15,859 nt of DNA. Origin: Flemingiibacterium sp045586505 (GTDB lineage Bacteria; Bacillota; Clostridia; Oscillospirales; CAG-272). The translations under genes and the position numbers were made by a program. The notes beneath the pieces were generated by a model. It searched no databases, was not told the DNA's origin, and worked only from the letters and a program-made list of their open reading frames with translations. The stretch is from assembly GCA_045586505.1 (NCBI GenBank), contig JAZNAL010000001.1:1-15859 (forward strand), written 5' to 3'. Shown here piece after piece: positions 7,787-13,339 of this stretch. Each line of letters starts with the position of its first letter. Position 1 is the first letter of the stretch.

Positions 7787-7990
7787 ATGAAGAAAAATCC
7801 GACTCCAAGTAAGCGTGCCGAGGAATGTATCCGAGCCTGGCGTGACACGGGCGAGGACACCGACATTCAGGGAAGCTACACCGGCTTCTATAAGCATACG
7901 GGGCAGATGGGCACACCGTTATATACGCCTTATGATTATTCAATGATGGTTGACGACCTGGAACCCGTTCAGGATGTCGACGATCTCTAA
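7787..7990 (+). CDS. Small acidic conserved-type protein, unknown function
   Basis: A 67-aa soluble protein: basic N-terminus (MKKNPTPSKRAEECIRAWRDTG), central DIQGSYTGFYKH, and an acidic end in PVQDVDDL. The ribosome site GAAGGAG stands at good spacing before the ATG. The pattern (charged start, D-QGSYTG, PVQDxDDL end) recalls small proteins annotated as hypothetical in Clostridia; this is recollection, not a search. No domain, signal or membrane segment is seen. Its TAA overlaps the TAG of the convergent 93-aa gene. Confidence 0.72.
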   Translation: MKKNPTPSKRAEECIRAWRDTGEDTDIQGSYTGFYKHTGQMGTPLYTPYDYSMMVDDLEPVQDVDDL

Positions 7991-8268
7991 AAGAGAATAA
8001 GGCAAAGAAGCGCCGCACCAACAATCAGCACCGACAGACTCGCCGCTGCGATCCAAGGTGCGCTGACGCGCGGGCGCTTTTTTGCCGTGTCCATGGCGGC
8101 AGGTATTCCCGGCTCATATGCGGCGATCATCCGCTGCGCCTCCGCCACCATATCCGCCTCTCGGCTGGAGTTTGGCAGATCACACCGCAGCACAAAATAT
8201 GCCGAATCAAAATAACGACTTCCTGTTTCCTTTACCATAATTATGTTTCGTTTACAGCCTTTTATCAT
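7987..8268 (-). CDS. Hypothetical 93-aa protein with a C-terminal membrane anchor
   Basis: A GGAGG site lies 7 nt before the ATG at 8268, supporting this start over the internal Met-11. Residues 1-68 are soluble (VKETGSRYFDSAYFVLRCDLPN, DMVAEAQRMIAAYEPG) and residues about 70-93 form one hydrophobic helix at the very C-terminus, a tail-anchored layout. The family is not recognised. It lies 20 nt after one end of a 158-bp repeat and downstream of the ImmA-type gene on the same strand, so it could be read from the repressor promoter. Its stop overlaps that of the convergent gene by 3 nt. Confidence 0.7.
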   Translation of the reverse strand: MIKGCKRNIIMVKETGSRYFDSAYFVLRCDLPNSSREADMVAEAQRMIAAYEPGIPAAMDTAKKRPRVSAPWIAAASLSVLIVGAALLCLILF

Positions 8269-8288
8269 TCGTCTGCCTCCGTTTGTAC

Positions 8289-8446
8289 TGTAAATTATCG
8301 ATTAGCGGTCCTCGCGATGCTCTGCATCGCTGCGGGTAGAGAGGGGAACCATCTGCCTCTCAAGCAGGTCGCAGACCTGCTGCCGATACCGAAGGTTCCC
8401 CCCTCTGCACTCCTCTCTCCTTGGCTCGGCTAAACGATAATTTACA
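8289..8446 (-). mobile_element. 158-bp MITE-like structured repeat, copy 1
   Basis: The ends are imperfect terminal inverted repeats (TGTAAATTATCG.TTAGC ... GCTAAACGATAATTTACA). Inside are hairpin GCGATGC/GCATCGC (8314-8330), the arms GGGGAACC (8343-8350) and GGTTCCCC (8394-8401), and between them palindrome AGCAGGTC-GCA-GACCTGCT (8363-8381). It has roughly 90% identity to the inverted copy at 10040-10197. No transposase is present, and the ORFs across it are incidental. A clear target-site duplication is not seen. Confidence 0.85.
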
Positions 8447-8487
8447 TCTGAATTACTTGCACAGAGTGTAGACTGCCAAAAACACAT

Positions 8488-9090
8488 TTATTCAATCCCG
8501 CCGTCTGAATATTGGTAATTACGATTTTCGCGTATGAAATCCGAAAATTTATCGCAGACCTGGCGCTCAAGCGGACTTTTGTAGAAAGCGCCTCGGGCTT
8601 CAAGCAGCTTCATGCGGCGTGCGCGCTCGGCGGCGATACCGCGCGGTATATCACACAGGCGCGCGATTTCATCAGCGGTGGTCGCACCAAGCTCATGAAG
8701 CACACAGGCAGGCGCTAAAAGGCGCACCGCAAACATATCTGCCTCACGCTCACATTTCAGCTTTTTCTCTGACTTCTCGAAGCGCAGATCGGAATACTTA
8801 TATTCGTGCCCAAGCAGAATATGACCAAGCTCGTGGGCAATGATCACACGCGACTGCGGAGAATCCAGCGTGTCATCATATATGATGTACCACTTGCCGT
8901 CATGGTATATTCCGGCACCGCTCTCATTGCCGCGAAGCTCTCCCAAAACCGAATTTCGCAGGATCCGTATCCCCGCACGGTTTGCTGCAGATTTTAGTTT
9001 AACGGGAAGTCTGCAGATATCAAAATCCTTCTGACACTGCCACGCCGCATTTCGACAGGTGCTGTACACGCCGTAAAAGTCATACTTCAC
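8488..9090 (-). CDS. ImmA/IrrE family metallo-endopeptidase
   Basis: A 200-aa protein with the zinc motif AHELGH at about 85-90, followed by the conserved E-x-EAD-x-FA segment (READMFA, about 115-121) that supplies the third ligand. This is the ImmA/IrrE family, whose members cleave or inactivate the partner XRE repressor and so relieve repression in phages and integrative elements such as ICEBs1. The start is GTG (9088-9090), immediately after the TAA of the XRE gene; GAGGAT in the end of that gene serves as ribosome site, so translation is coupled. The substrate is probably the adjacent repressor. Confidence 0.92.
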   Translation of the reverse strand: MKYDFYGVYSTCRNAAWQCQKDFDICRLPVKLKSAANRAGIRILRNSVLGELRGNESGAGIYHDGKWYIIYDDTLDSPQSRVIIAHELGHILLGHEYKYSDLRFEKSEKKLKCEREADMFAVRLLAPACVLHELGATTADEIARLCDIPRGIAAERARRMKLLEARGAFYKSPLERQVCDKFSDFIRENRNYQYSDGGIE

Positions 9091-9537
9091 TTACAGATCC
9101 TCATCGGTCTCCGGAGTCGATGTAAGCTTTCGTACCCACTCATCCGGCATTTTTTTGACAGAAGGGGCAACCTTACCGTCCTTGGACTTAGCCGCGCGGA
9201 ACACCTCAGTATACTCTGCACTGTGTGCCAGCCGATCAAATTCCGCACGAAGCTCCGGATGCTTACGGTATGCACTTATTATTCGGTCTTCCTCAAGAGA
9301 AAGCTCCACAGCGACTACACCGTAAGCTGTGCGCTGATCCGTCAGCCCCATTATCCACGCGGGGCTTACGTTAAGCGCACGGCAAATGAGATCGGTACGC
9401 TTCTGCTTCGGCTTAAAGCTGGCGTGAATATACTGTGTCATAGCAGACTTCGGTATTCCTGTCAAAGCGCACAGACGCGCCTGAGTCATTCCCTGCTCAC
9501 CCATTACAAGCTGCATACGTTCACTGAAAATCGACAT
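9091..9537 (-). CDS. XRE/CI-type transcriptional repressor
   Basis: A 148-aa protein, start chosen at ATG 9537 because GGAGGGAG lies 6 nt upstream; an in-frame Met farther upstream (9591) lacks a site and lies within the operator region. The N-terminal helix-turn-helix (about residues 5-62: SERMQLVMGEQGMTQARLCALTGIPKSAMTQYI) is followed by ALNVSPAWIMGLTD, a signature of phage repressors. The C-terminal half is acidic/basic and not a LexA-type peptidase, which agrees with inactivation by a separate ImmA-type protease. Likely autoregulated through the palindrome at 9590-9610. Confidence 0.9.
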   Translation of the reverse strand: MSIFSERMQLVMGEQGMTQARLCALTGIPKSAMTQYIHASFKPKQKRTDLICRALNVSPAWIMGLTDQRTAYGVVAVELSLEEDRIISAYRKHPELRAEFDRLAHSAEYTEVFRAAKSKDGKVAPSVKKMPDEWVRKLTSTPETDEDL

Positions 9538-9589
9538 ATTCTGCTCCCTCCATAGTTTAATTACATTTTGTGCACATTTTTTCTTCACC

Positions 9590-9610
9590 AAGTTTAGTTT
9601 TTATAAACTT
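9590..9610. promoter_or_regulatory. Operator O1 of the repressor switch
   Basis: A 21-bp palindrome: AAGTTTA, 7-nt spacer GTTTTTA, TAAACTT. It lies just downstream of the minus-strand -10 box, over the expected start of the repressor transcript. Confidence 0.85.
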
Positions 9611-9618
9611 ACATAGAT

Positions 9619-9647
9619 ATTATACCTAAATCCATGACAAAAATCAA
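9619..9647 (-). promoter_or_regulatory. Promoter of the repressor-protease operon
   Basis: On the minus strand: TTGATT (complement of 9642-9647), a 17-nt spacer and TATAAT (complement of 9619-9624). Operator O1 begins 8 nt downstream of the -10. Confidence 0.85.
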
Positions 9648-9695
9648 GCATTTTTACAAAAATACGTCAAAAAATTTTTAAATAATGCACAAGTG

Positions 9696-9724
9696 TTGAC
9701 ATAAAGTCCACATGATGCTATAAT
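9696..9724 (+). promoter_or_regulatory. Consensus promoter of the Cro-like gene
   Basis: TTGACA (9696-9701), a 17-nt spacer and TATAAT (9719-9724), a perfect consensus sigma-A promoter. Operator O2 abuts the -10, so a bound repressor would block it. Confidence 0.92.
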
Positions 9725-9745
9725 AAGTTTAGTTTTTCTAAACTT
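9725..9745. promoter_or_regulatory. Operator O2 of the repressor switch
   Basis: A 21-bp palindrome AAGTTTA, GTTTTTC, TAAACTT; identical in both arms to O1 and differing by one base in the spacer. It covers the expected +1 of the Cro-like transcript. Confidence 0.88.
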
Positions 9746-9773
9746 TTTTGATTTATAACGGAGGGTTCACCGA

Positions 9774-9995
9774 ATGAGTAAAGGACAAAGCAATATTGAC
9801 GCGGAATATCTTACAAGAATAATTAAGCAACGATGCGGAATAAGCGAATATCTCGCAAGGATGCATATGACCGAGAAACGCTTTAACCAACTCATAAGCG
9901 GCATTACAGAGTTCAGGCAAAACGAGATGCTGCAGACCGCCGATGTTCTTTCACTTAGTAACAGTGAGTTCTCGCGGTGTTTTTTTAACGGTTAG
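9774..9995 (+). CDS. Cro-like small XRE-family DNA-binding protein
   Basis: A 73-aa protein that is almost all helix-turn-helix: RIIKQRCGISEYLARMHMTEKRFNQLISGITEFRQNEMLQTADVL, then SNSEFSRCFF, like the small Cro/DUF739-type regulators of Gram-positive phages. The ribosome site GGAGGG (9760-9765) precedes the ATG. It is transcribed divergently from the CI-type repressor under a perfect promoter, overlapped by O2, and followed at once by O3. This is the classic cI/cro layout. Only these regulatory genes are present, with no integrase or structural phage genes next to them. Confidence 0.8.
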   Translation: MSKGQSNIDAEYLTRIIKQRCGISEYLARMHMTEKRFNQLISGITEFRQNEMLQTADVLSLSNSEFSRCFFNG

Positions 9996-10015
9996 AGTTT
10001 AGTTTTTCTAAACTC
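9995..10015. promoter_or_regulatory. Operator-like palindrome O3 after the Cro-like gene
   Basis: GAGTTTA, GTTTTTC, TAAACTC: the same 21-bp architecture as O1 and O2 with a compensated change at both outer bases, so symmetry is kept. It starts on the last base of the Cro-like stop codon. No promoter overlaps it, so it may be a roadblock or auxiliary site. Confidence 0.8.
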
Positions 10016-10039
10016 AGGTTGTGTTATATGAGCGATCAT

Positions 10040-10197
10040 ATAAATTATCGTTTAGCCGAGCCAAGGAGGGAGGAGTTCAGAGGGGGGAACCTTCGGTATC
10101 GGCAGCAGGTCTGCGACCTGCTTGAGAGGCAGATGGTTCCCCCCCTCTGCCCGCAGCGATGCTAAGCATCGCGAGGAGCGCTAAATGATAATTTACA
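10040..10197 (+). mobile_element. 158-bp MITE-like structured repeat, copy 2 (inverted relative to copy 1)
   Basis: Same structure as the copy at 8289-8446, in opposite orientation, with scattered substitutions. The left end is TATAAATTATCGTTTAGCC and the right end ATGATAATTTACA. The internal palindromes are conserved, including compensated changes (e.g. the GCGATGC/GCATCGC loop). It lies 44 nt after the Cro-like stop and 38 nt before the next ATG. Genes inside it are not credible. Confidence 0.85.
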
Positions 10198-10235
10198 TAG
10201 ATATAAAAACAAAAAAACGAAAGAGGTAAAAAACA

Positions 10236-10799
10236 ATGTTCAATCTTTACAAATCCCTTCATTTTGCACTGACGGAGATACGCACTACGGGAAAGAAGGC
10301 AACAAGCGGAGTCTTGTGCTTCGAAGGTTTGCCGTCAGTGTACGGCTCCTCGAAGGAGATCACAGCGCTTGAGGACGGAGTAGTGCTCAGATCGGGCGTG
10401 AACTATGACATTCACTCCCGTGAGCACAGACTCGGTATGGTCGTCACTCTGACTGGCCGAAACGGAGTCTCAATAACATATGGTCGGCTCGCTCACCGCT
10501 TTGTCGAGGTCGGGGATTATGTGCGCGCAGGCGAGGTGATCGGGCTCGAAGGCTCCAGTGGCACCGGTACGGGCGAGTTTCTGACTCTCGAATTCCGCCG
10601 TAACGGGAGACGTGTTGACGGCTGTGATTATCTCGGCATACCGCATAAGACGGGGGAATTCCTGCCGCCTTCTAGCGACCCCGCCGAAACCGTTTGCCGT
10701 GCCTGCGGCATCTCCGACAAGACACGCACCTTCATTGACAGCAGTCCCGACGCGCCTGAGATCTGGGAAAAGATCATGTCAAGGCTCGGAAATATCTGA
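10236..10799 (+). CDS. Degenerate M23/LytM-like protein, probably non-catalytic
   Basis: A 187-aa protein whose centre (about residues 40-135) follows the M23 peptidase pattern: ALEDGVVLRSG, GMVVTLTGRNGVSITYG, VGDYVRAGEVIGLEGSSGTGTGEFLTLEFRRNGRRVDGCDYLG. The zinc/catalytic residues are gone: the usual HLH before the final strand reads FLT (115-117), the AHL histidine is GRL, and no early HxxxD is seen. There is no signal peptide. A C-terminal stretch with an IWEKI helix is not recognised. It is likely a binding or structural LytM-fold protein, perhaps related to sporulation or envelope, which is inference. The start has AAAGAGG upstream; its transcript probably comes from the Cro-like promoter or through the repeat. 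Confidence 0.72.
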   Translation: MFNLYKSLHFALTEIRTTGKKATSGVLCFEGLPSVYGSSKEITALEDGVVLRSGVNYDIHSREHRLGMVVTLTGRNGVSITYGRLAHRFVEVGDYVRAGEVIGLEGSSGTGTGEFLTLEFRRNGRRVDGCDYLGIPHKTGEFLPPSSDPAETVCRACGISDKTRTFIDSSPDAPEIWEKIMSRLGNI

Positions 10800-10935
10800 G
10801 CATCGGAACATATCCGCCATTCTTTGCATACCATGTAAATGAGGATGCAGCACTCCTGCCGCATCCTAAGATAACATAAGCAAAAGCACACGGCAGATCT
10901 TACGATCTGCTATCGGAAAGGATGGATATTTAACC

Positions 10936-11823
10936 ATGGCTGACAACAGAAACGGCATCTTCGGCACTCGTCAGGGAGTCGGCGGCATGAACGGGTGCGG
11001 TGTGGTGATCGATACCTACCAGGTGTTCGATTCCTGCCGCGACCGCGACTGCTTCGAGGACACACGCGTGTTTCTCGACGAGCTCGGACAGAGCATTATC
11101 GAACATACCACCCAGGTTCGCACAAAATCGGCTGAGATCTGCTCCTCCTCTATTACGGTGGATCCCGTTCAGCTCTCCCGCGGTTTCTACCGCGTAATCG
11201 TACGCTTCTACGTAAAGCTCGAGCTTGAGGCTTGCGTCTGCCCGGGTAAGGCACAGTGCTTCACAGGGCTTGCGGTAGTGGAAAAATCCGTGGTGCTCTA
11301 CGGCGGCGAGGGTTCGGTTCACGTATTCCGCTCGACTGCTTTGGGTGACAGCTTCTGCTCTGCTCCTACCTGCGGGGAGGGCAGTAACAATCTCCCCATC
11401 GCAGTGGTAGAAACGGTGGATCCCGTCGTCCTCGGCACACGTGTAGTTGAAACTCCCGCAGAGTGCTGCTGTTGCTGCTGTTCCTGCGGCGACATTCCCG
11501 AGACTGTCGGCAATATGTTCGGCGGGCTCTATGACGAAGGTAGTCGTTACCTCGCGGTTTCACTCGGATTCTTCTCGGTCATCCGCATCGAGCGTCCCGA
11601 GCAGTACCTCATCAATGCCGTTGAGTTCAGCGTACCCGACAAGGAATGCGCATGCAATGACACCGGCTCGCCCTGCGACGCCTTCCGCCGCATGGCATTC
11701 CCCATCGACGAATTTGCCCCCGGCAGAAGCGCGGCAGTCCAGAACGGCTGCTCCCCTTGTACAGGTAATTCCGCAAATTCCCGCATAAGCGGTGACAACA
11801 GCGACTGCGGCTGTAAGCATTAA
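10936..11823 (+). CDS. Cysteine-rich conserved protein, unknown function
   Basis: A 295-aa soluble-looking protein with about 23 cysteines, including a run of six at 177-182 followed by SC. The N-terminal half holds GVVIDTYQVFDSCRDRDCFEDTRVFLDELGQ and VDPVQLSRGFYRVIVRFYVKLELEACVC. The second half contains RYLAVSLGFFSVIRIERPEQYLI and ends in CGCKH. This arrangement recalls uncharacterised Clostridia proteins I would group with spore or surface-structure proteins, but I cannot name the family. No signal peptide is seen. The ribosome site GAAAGGATG precedes the ATG, and the gene lies 137 nt after the M23-like gene, possibly in one unit. Two hairpins lie in that gap (GCAGATC/GATCTGC and AGGATGC/GCATCCT). 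Confidence 0.75.
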   Translation: MADNRNGIFGTRQGVGGMNGCGVVIDTYQVFDSCRDRDCFEDTRVFLDELGQSIIEHTTQVRTKSAEICSSSITVDPVQLSRGFYRVIVRFYVKLELEACVCPGKAQCFTGLAVVEKSVVLYGGEGSVHVFRSTALGDSFCSAPTCGEGSNNLPIAVVETVDPVVLGTRVVETPAECCCCCCSCGDIPETVGNMFGGLYDEGSRYLAVSLGFFSVIRIERPEQYLINAVEFSVPDKECACNDTGSPCDAFRRMAFPIDEFAPGRSAAVQNGCSPCTGNSANSRISGDNSDCGCKH

Positions 11824-11829
11824 CAATAT

Positions 11830-11858
11830 CAATGGCATCCGCACAGCGGATGCCATTG
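11830..11858 (+). terminator. Strong hairpin after the cysteine-rich gene
   Basis: A 13-bp perfect stem (CAATGGCATCCGC with GCGGATGCCATTG) and a 3-nt loop, 7 nt after the stop at 11823. The T-run is poor (TAAATTATCG follows), so it may be a weak terminator or an mRNA stabiliser. Confidence 0.55.
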
Positions 11859-11872
11859 TAAATTATCGTTTA
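11857..11872 (+). repeat. Solo copy of the MITE terminal repeat
   Basis: TGTAAATTATCGTTTA matches the terminal inverted repeat of the 158-bp elements over 16 bases, but no internal element follows. It overlaps the end of the hairpin at 11830-11858. Confidence 0.6.
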
Positions 11873-11921
11873 TCGGCAGAAGATAGATATAATAAATTGT
11901 ATTATTACTTGTTACTTTTAC

Positions 11922-11953
11922 AAATAAAAATCCCCTGCTTTTTACGGCAGGGG
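11922..11953 (-). terminator. Second minus-strand terminator downstream of the 104-aa gene
   Basis: The stem CCCCTGC (11932-11938) pairs with GCAGGGG (11947-11953). On the minus strand it is followed by ATTTTTATTT (complement of 11922-11931). Confidence 0.7.
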
Positions 11954-11959
11954 TGGGCA

Positions 11960-11996
11960 TAAAAAGAACTCCCAAAGACAATAAAATCTTTGGGAG
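11960..11996 (-). terminator. First minus-strand terminator after the 104-aa gene
   Basis: The stem CTCCCAAAGA (11969-11978) pairs with TCTTTGGGAG (11987-11996). On the minus strand TTCTTTTTATG follows. It lies 6 nt past the stop of the gene at 12003. Confidence 0.8.
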
Positions 11997-12002
11997 ACTT
12001 TG

Positions 12003-12317
12003 TTAAATTACAAATTTAGAGCCAATCAAATCTTTTATCTTTTCGACATTTCCATTGTATTTTTCAATTCCAAGAACATCTAATGCGGCGACCGCAAAAT
12101 CCGAAACAAAATATCCGCTAATCACAGTATTGTCGCTTTTTAATTCTTTAATTTTATCAACTATGTTTTGAGACTTAATTTTGTGATTTACTGCGCTGAA
12201 TATTCCATTTACCTTAAAAATTGCGCCATCTTGTTCAAGAGCCAATCCGACATTTTTTTCTATTCCTTTGTGAATGTCGTTTATAAATTCTTGGCTATAA
12301 AAATAATTATTTGCCAT
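12003..12317 (-). CDS. Unknown 104-aa protein, possible immunity partner of the zincin fragment
   Basis: An AT-rich 104-aa protein (MANNYFYSQEFINDIHKGIEKNVGLALEQDG...), with no domain that I recognise. Its ATG overlaps the end of the zincin-like gene by 11 nt, which implies coupling, and it is followed by two terminators. Small, unrelated ORFs directly downstream of C-terminal toxin domains are commonly immunity proteins; that role is inferred from position only. Codon use and base composition are more AT-rich than the neighbouring genes, which fits horizontal transfer. Confidence 0.7.
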   Translation of the reverse strand: MANNYFYSQEFINDIHKGIEKNVGLALEQDGAIFKVNGIFSAVNHKIKSQNIVDKIKELKSDNTVISGYFVSDFAVAALDVLGIEKYNGNVEKIKDLIGSKFVI

Positions 12318-12914
12318 AAATTTTAACTCTCTCTTTCTCTAAATTTTCTTTCAATCTATCAACAACGTCAGGTCTGCCAAGTTTTTCGGCAATTTCTATT
12401 TCTACTTGATATGCTCTTACTTCACGCATGTAATGCTCATTTTTATCCATCAATATTCTCATTCCCGACCAGCCTGCAGCACTATCATCTCTAACGTGTT
12501 GCATTTCGTGGCACCAAGCTCCATAACTTGCACCCTTTGAAATATATGCAACTCCTGGATTTCCCTTCATAATTGCGGGAGCATATCCCAACCCTTCCGT
12601 TTCTTTTTGTCTCAGTTCTACTCCCAATGACTCTAATTCTTTTTTGAAACCTTCTATCTCTTTCGGGTTGGATATTTCCGCGTCTCCTGTTACCTCTACA
12701 AGAGGGTCGCCTTGTGAATTGAACCTATACGCATTATTAATTATACCACCGCTTGTATTTTTGTCAATACATTTTGCGCTTTTTGTACAGTCAATCTTCG
12801 TTTTTCTTTTGCAATGCCCGTTATATCGGAGATTTCGTCATATTTTCCTTGAAAAGTCTTTATACGGTTTTTCAATTCCTTTATTTTGGCTTCGTCATCG
12901 CCGAGAGCCGTCCC
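12307..12914 (-). pseudogene. Broken phage minor-capsid/polymorphic-toxin-like gene with zincin motif
   Basis: On the minus strand the open frame from 12914 reads GTALGDDEAKIKELKNRI... then IAKEKRRLTV, a pattern like the C-terminal part of phage head/minor-capsid proteins (recollection). Near 12770-12755 the good reading frame changes by -1 around a run of five A (codons ...LTK then NTSGGIINNAYRF), and the rest (NSQGDPLVEVTGDAEISN ... GASYGAWCHEMQHVRDD ... EHYMREVRAYQVEIEIAEK) is a zinc-metallopeptidase-like domain with HEMQH (HExxH) and a possible later E ligand. No ATG, ribosome site or N-terminal part exists. The 106-aa frame starting TTG at 12627 is only the tail. This is a 3' remnant of a longer gene, in AT-rich DNA. 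Confidence 0.65.
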
Positions 12915-12995
12915 CTACCATAATGTAAGTTTAACTTCACTATATTACTTTGAACAATAATTTTTCTGCCGCTACTATTTTCTTATAAATTCCTC

Positions 12996-13024
12996 TTGAC
13001 AACGGAACAGCATTGTGCTATAAT
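12996..13024 (+). promoter_or_regulatory. Consensus promoter of the aspS-gatCA operon
   Basis: TTGACA (12996-13001), a 17-nt spacer and TATAAT (13019-13024), a perfect sigma-A promoter. The T-box leader starts about 7 nt downstream. Confidence 0.93.
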
Positions 13025-13031
13025 GAAAAAG

Positions 13032-13278
13032 TAAAAGTAGCATTGATGAAGCGAGTAGCGTAAATACGGTCCCCAGAGAGCCGTTGTTGGTGGGAATACG
13101 GCGGTACGGTTTGCGTGAAAAACACTTCGGAGCTGGCGGAAGAGGGCAGTTTATACTGTCGTTAGAACCGCACGTTTGCCGCGTAAAGGCTTAATTAAGA
13201 GGGTCCCTCGCGGGATCAATTTGGGTGGTATCGCGGAAGCTGTCTTTCGTCCCATGTGTGGGCGAGAGGCATTTTTTG
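13032..13278 (+). ncRNA. T-box riboswitch leader of the aspS operon
   Basis: The T-box motif AATTTGGGTGGTATCGCGG is at 13218-13236 (bulge TGGT at 13226-13229 for the tRNA CCA end). Stem I: basal GAAG (13048-13051) pairs with CTTC (13125-13128); AGTA (13054-13057) opposes GAA (13117-13119); upper stem GCGTAAA pairs with TTTGCGT (13110-13116); distal loop has AGAGA. The specifier region reads GAA-A-AAC-A, so AAC (Asn, 13121-13123) is the likely codon. The terminator stem (13242-13270) is followed by T6 (13272-13277). Uncharged tRNA should stabilise the antiterminator and allow aspS transcription. Confidence 0.92.
13242..13277 (+). terminator. T-box terminator hairpin
   Basis: Stem with CCCA (13251-13254) pairing TGGG (13259-13262) and outer arms CTTTCG/CGAGAG, then T6 at 13272-13277. 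It is mutually exclusive with the antiterminator that contains the T-box motif. Confidence 0.85.
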
Positions 13279-13339
13279 TTTTTACGCCCCAAAAATACGT
13301 CAATAATATGTATAAAACTTTTATTTGGAGGAGCAAACT

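Noticed and set aside
8302..8487. Minus-strand 61-aa ORF through the repeat copy 1, and the 10077-10262 ORF through copy 2
   Set aside because: They read the structured repeat; no ribosome site, and neither keeps a common frame with a credible start.
12644..12928. Plus-strand 94-aa ORF
   Set aside because: Opposite the broken phage/toxin gene; no ribosome site and no family.
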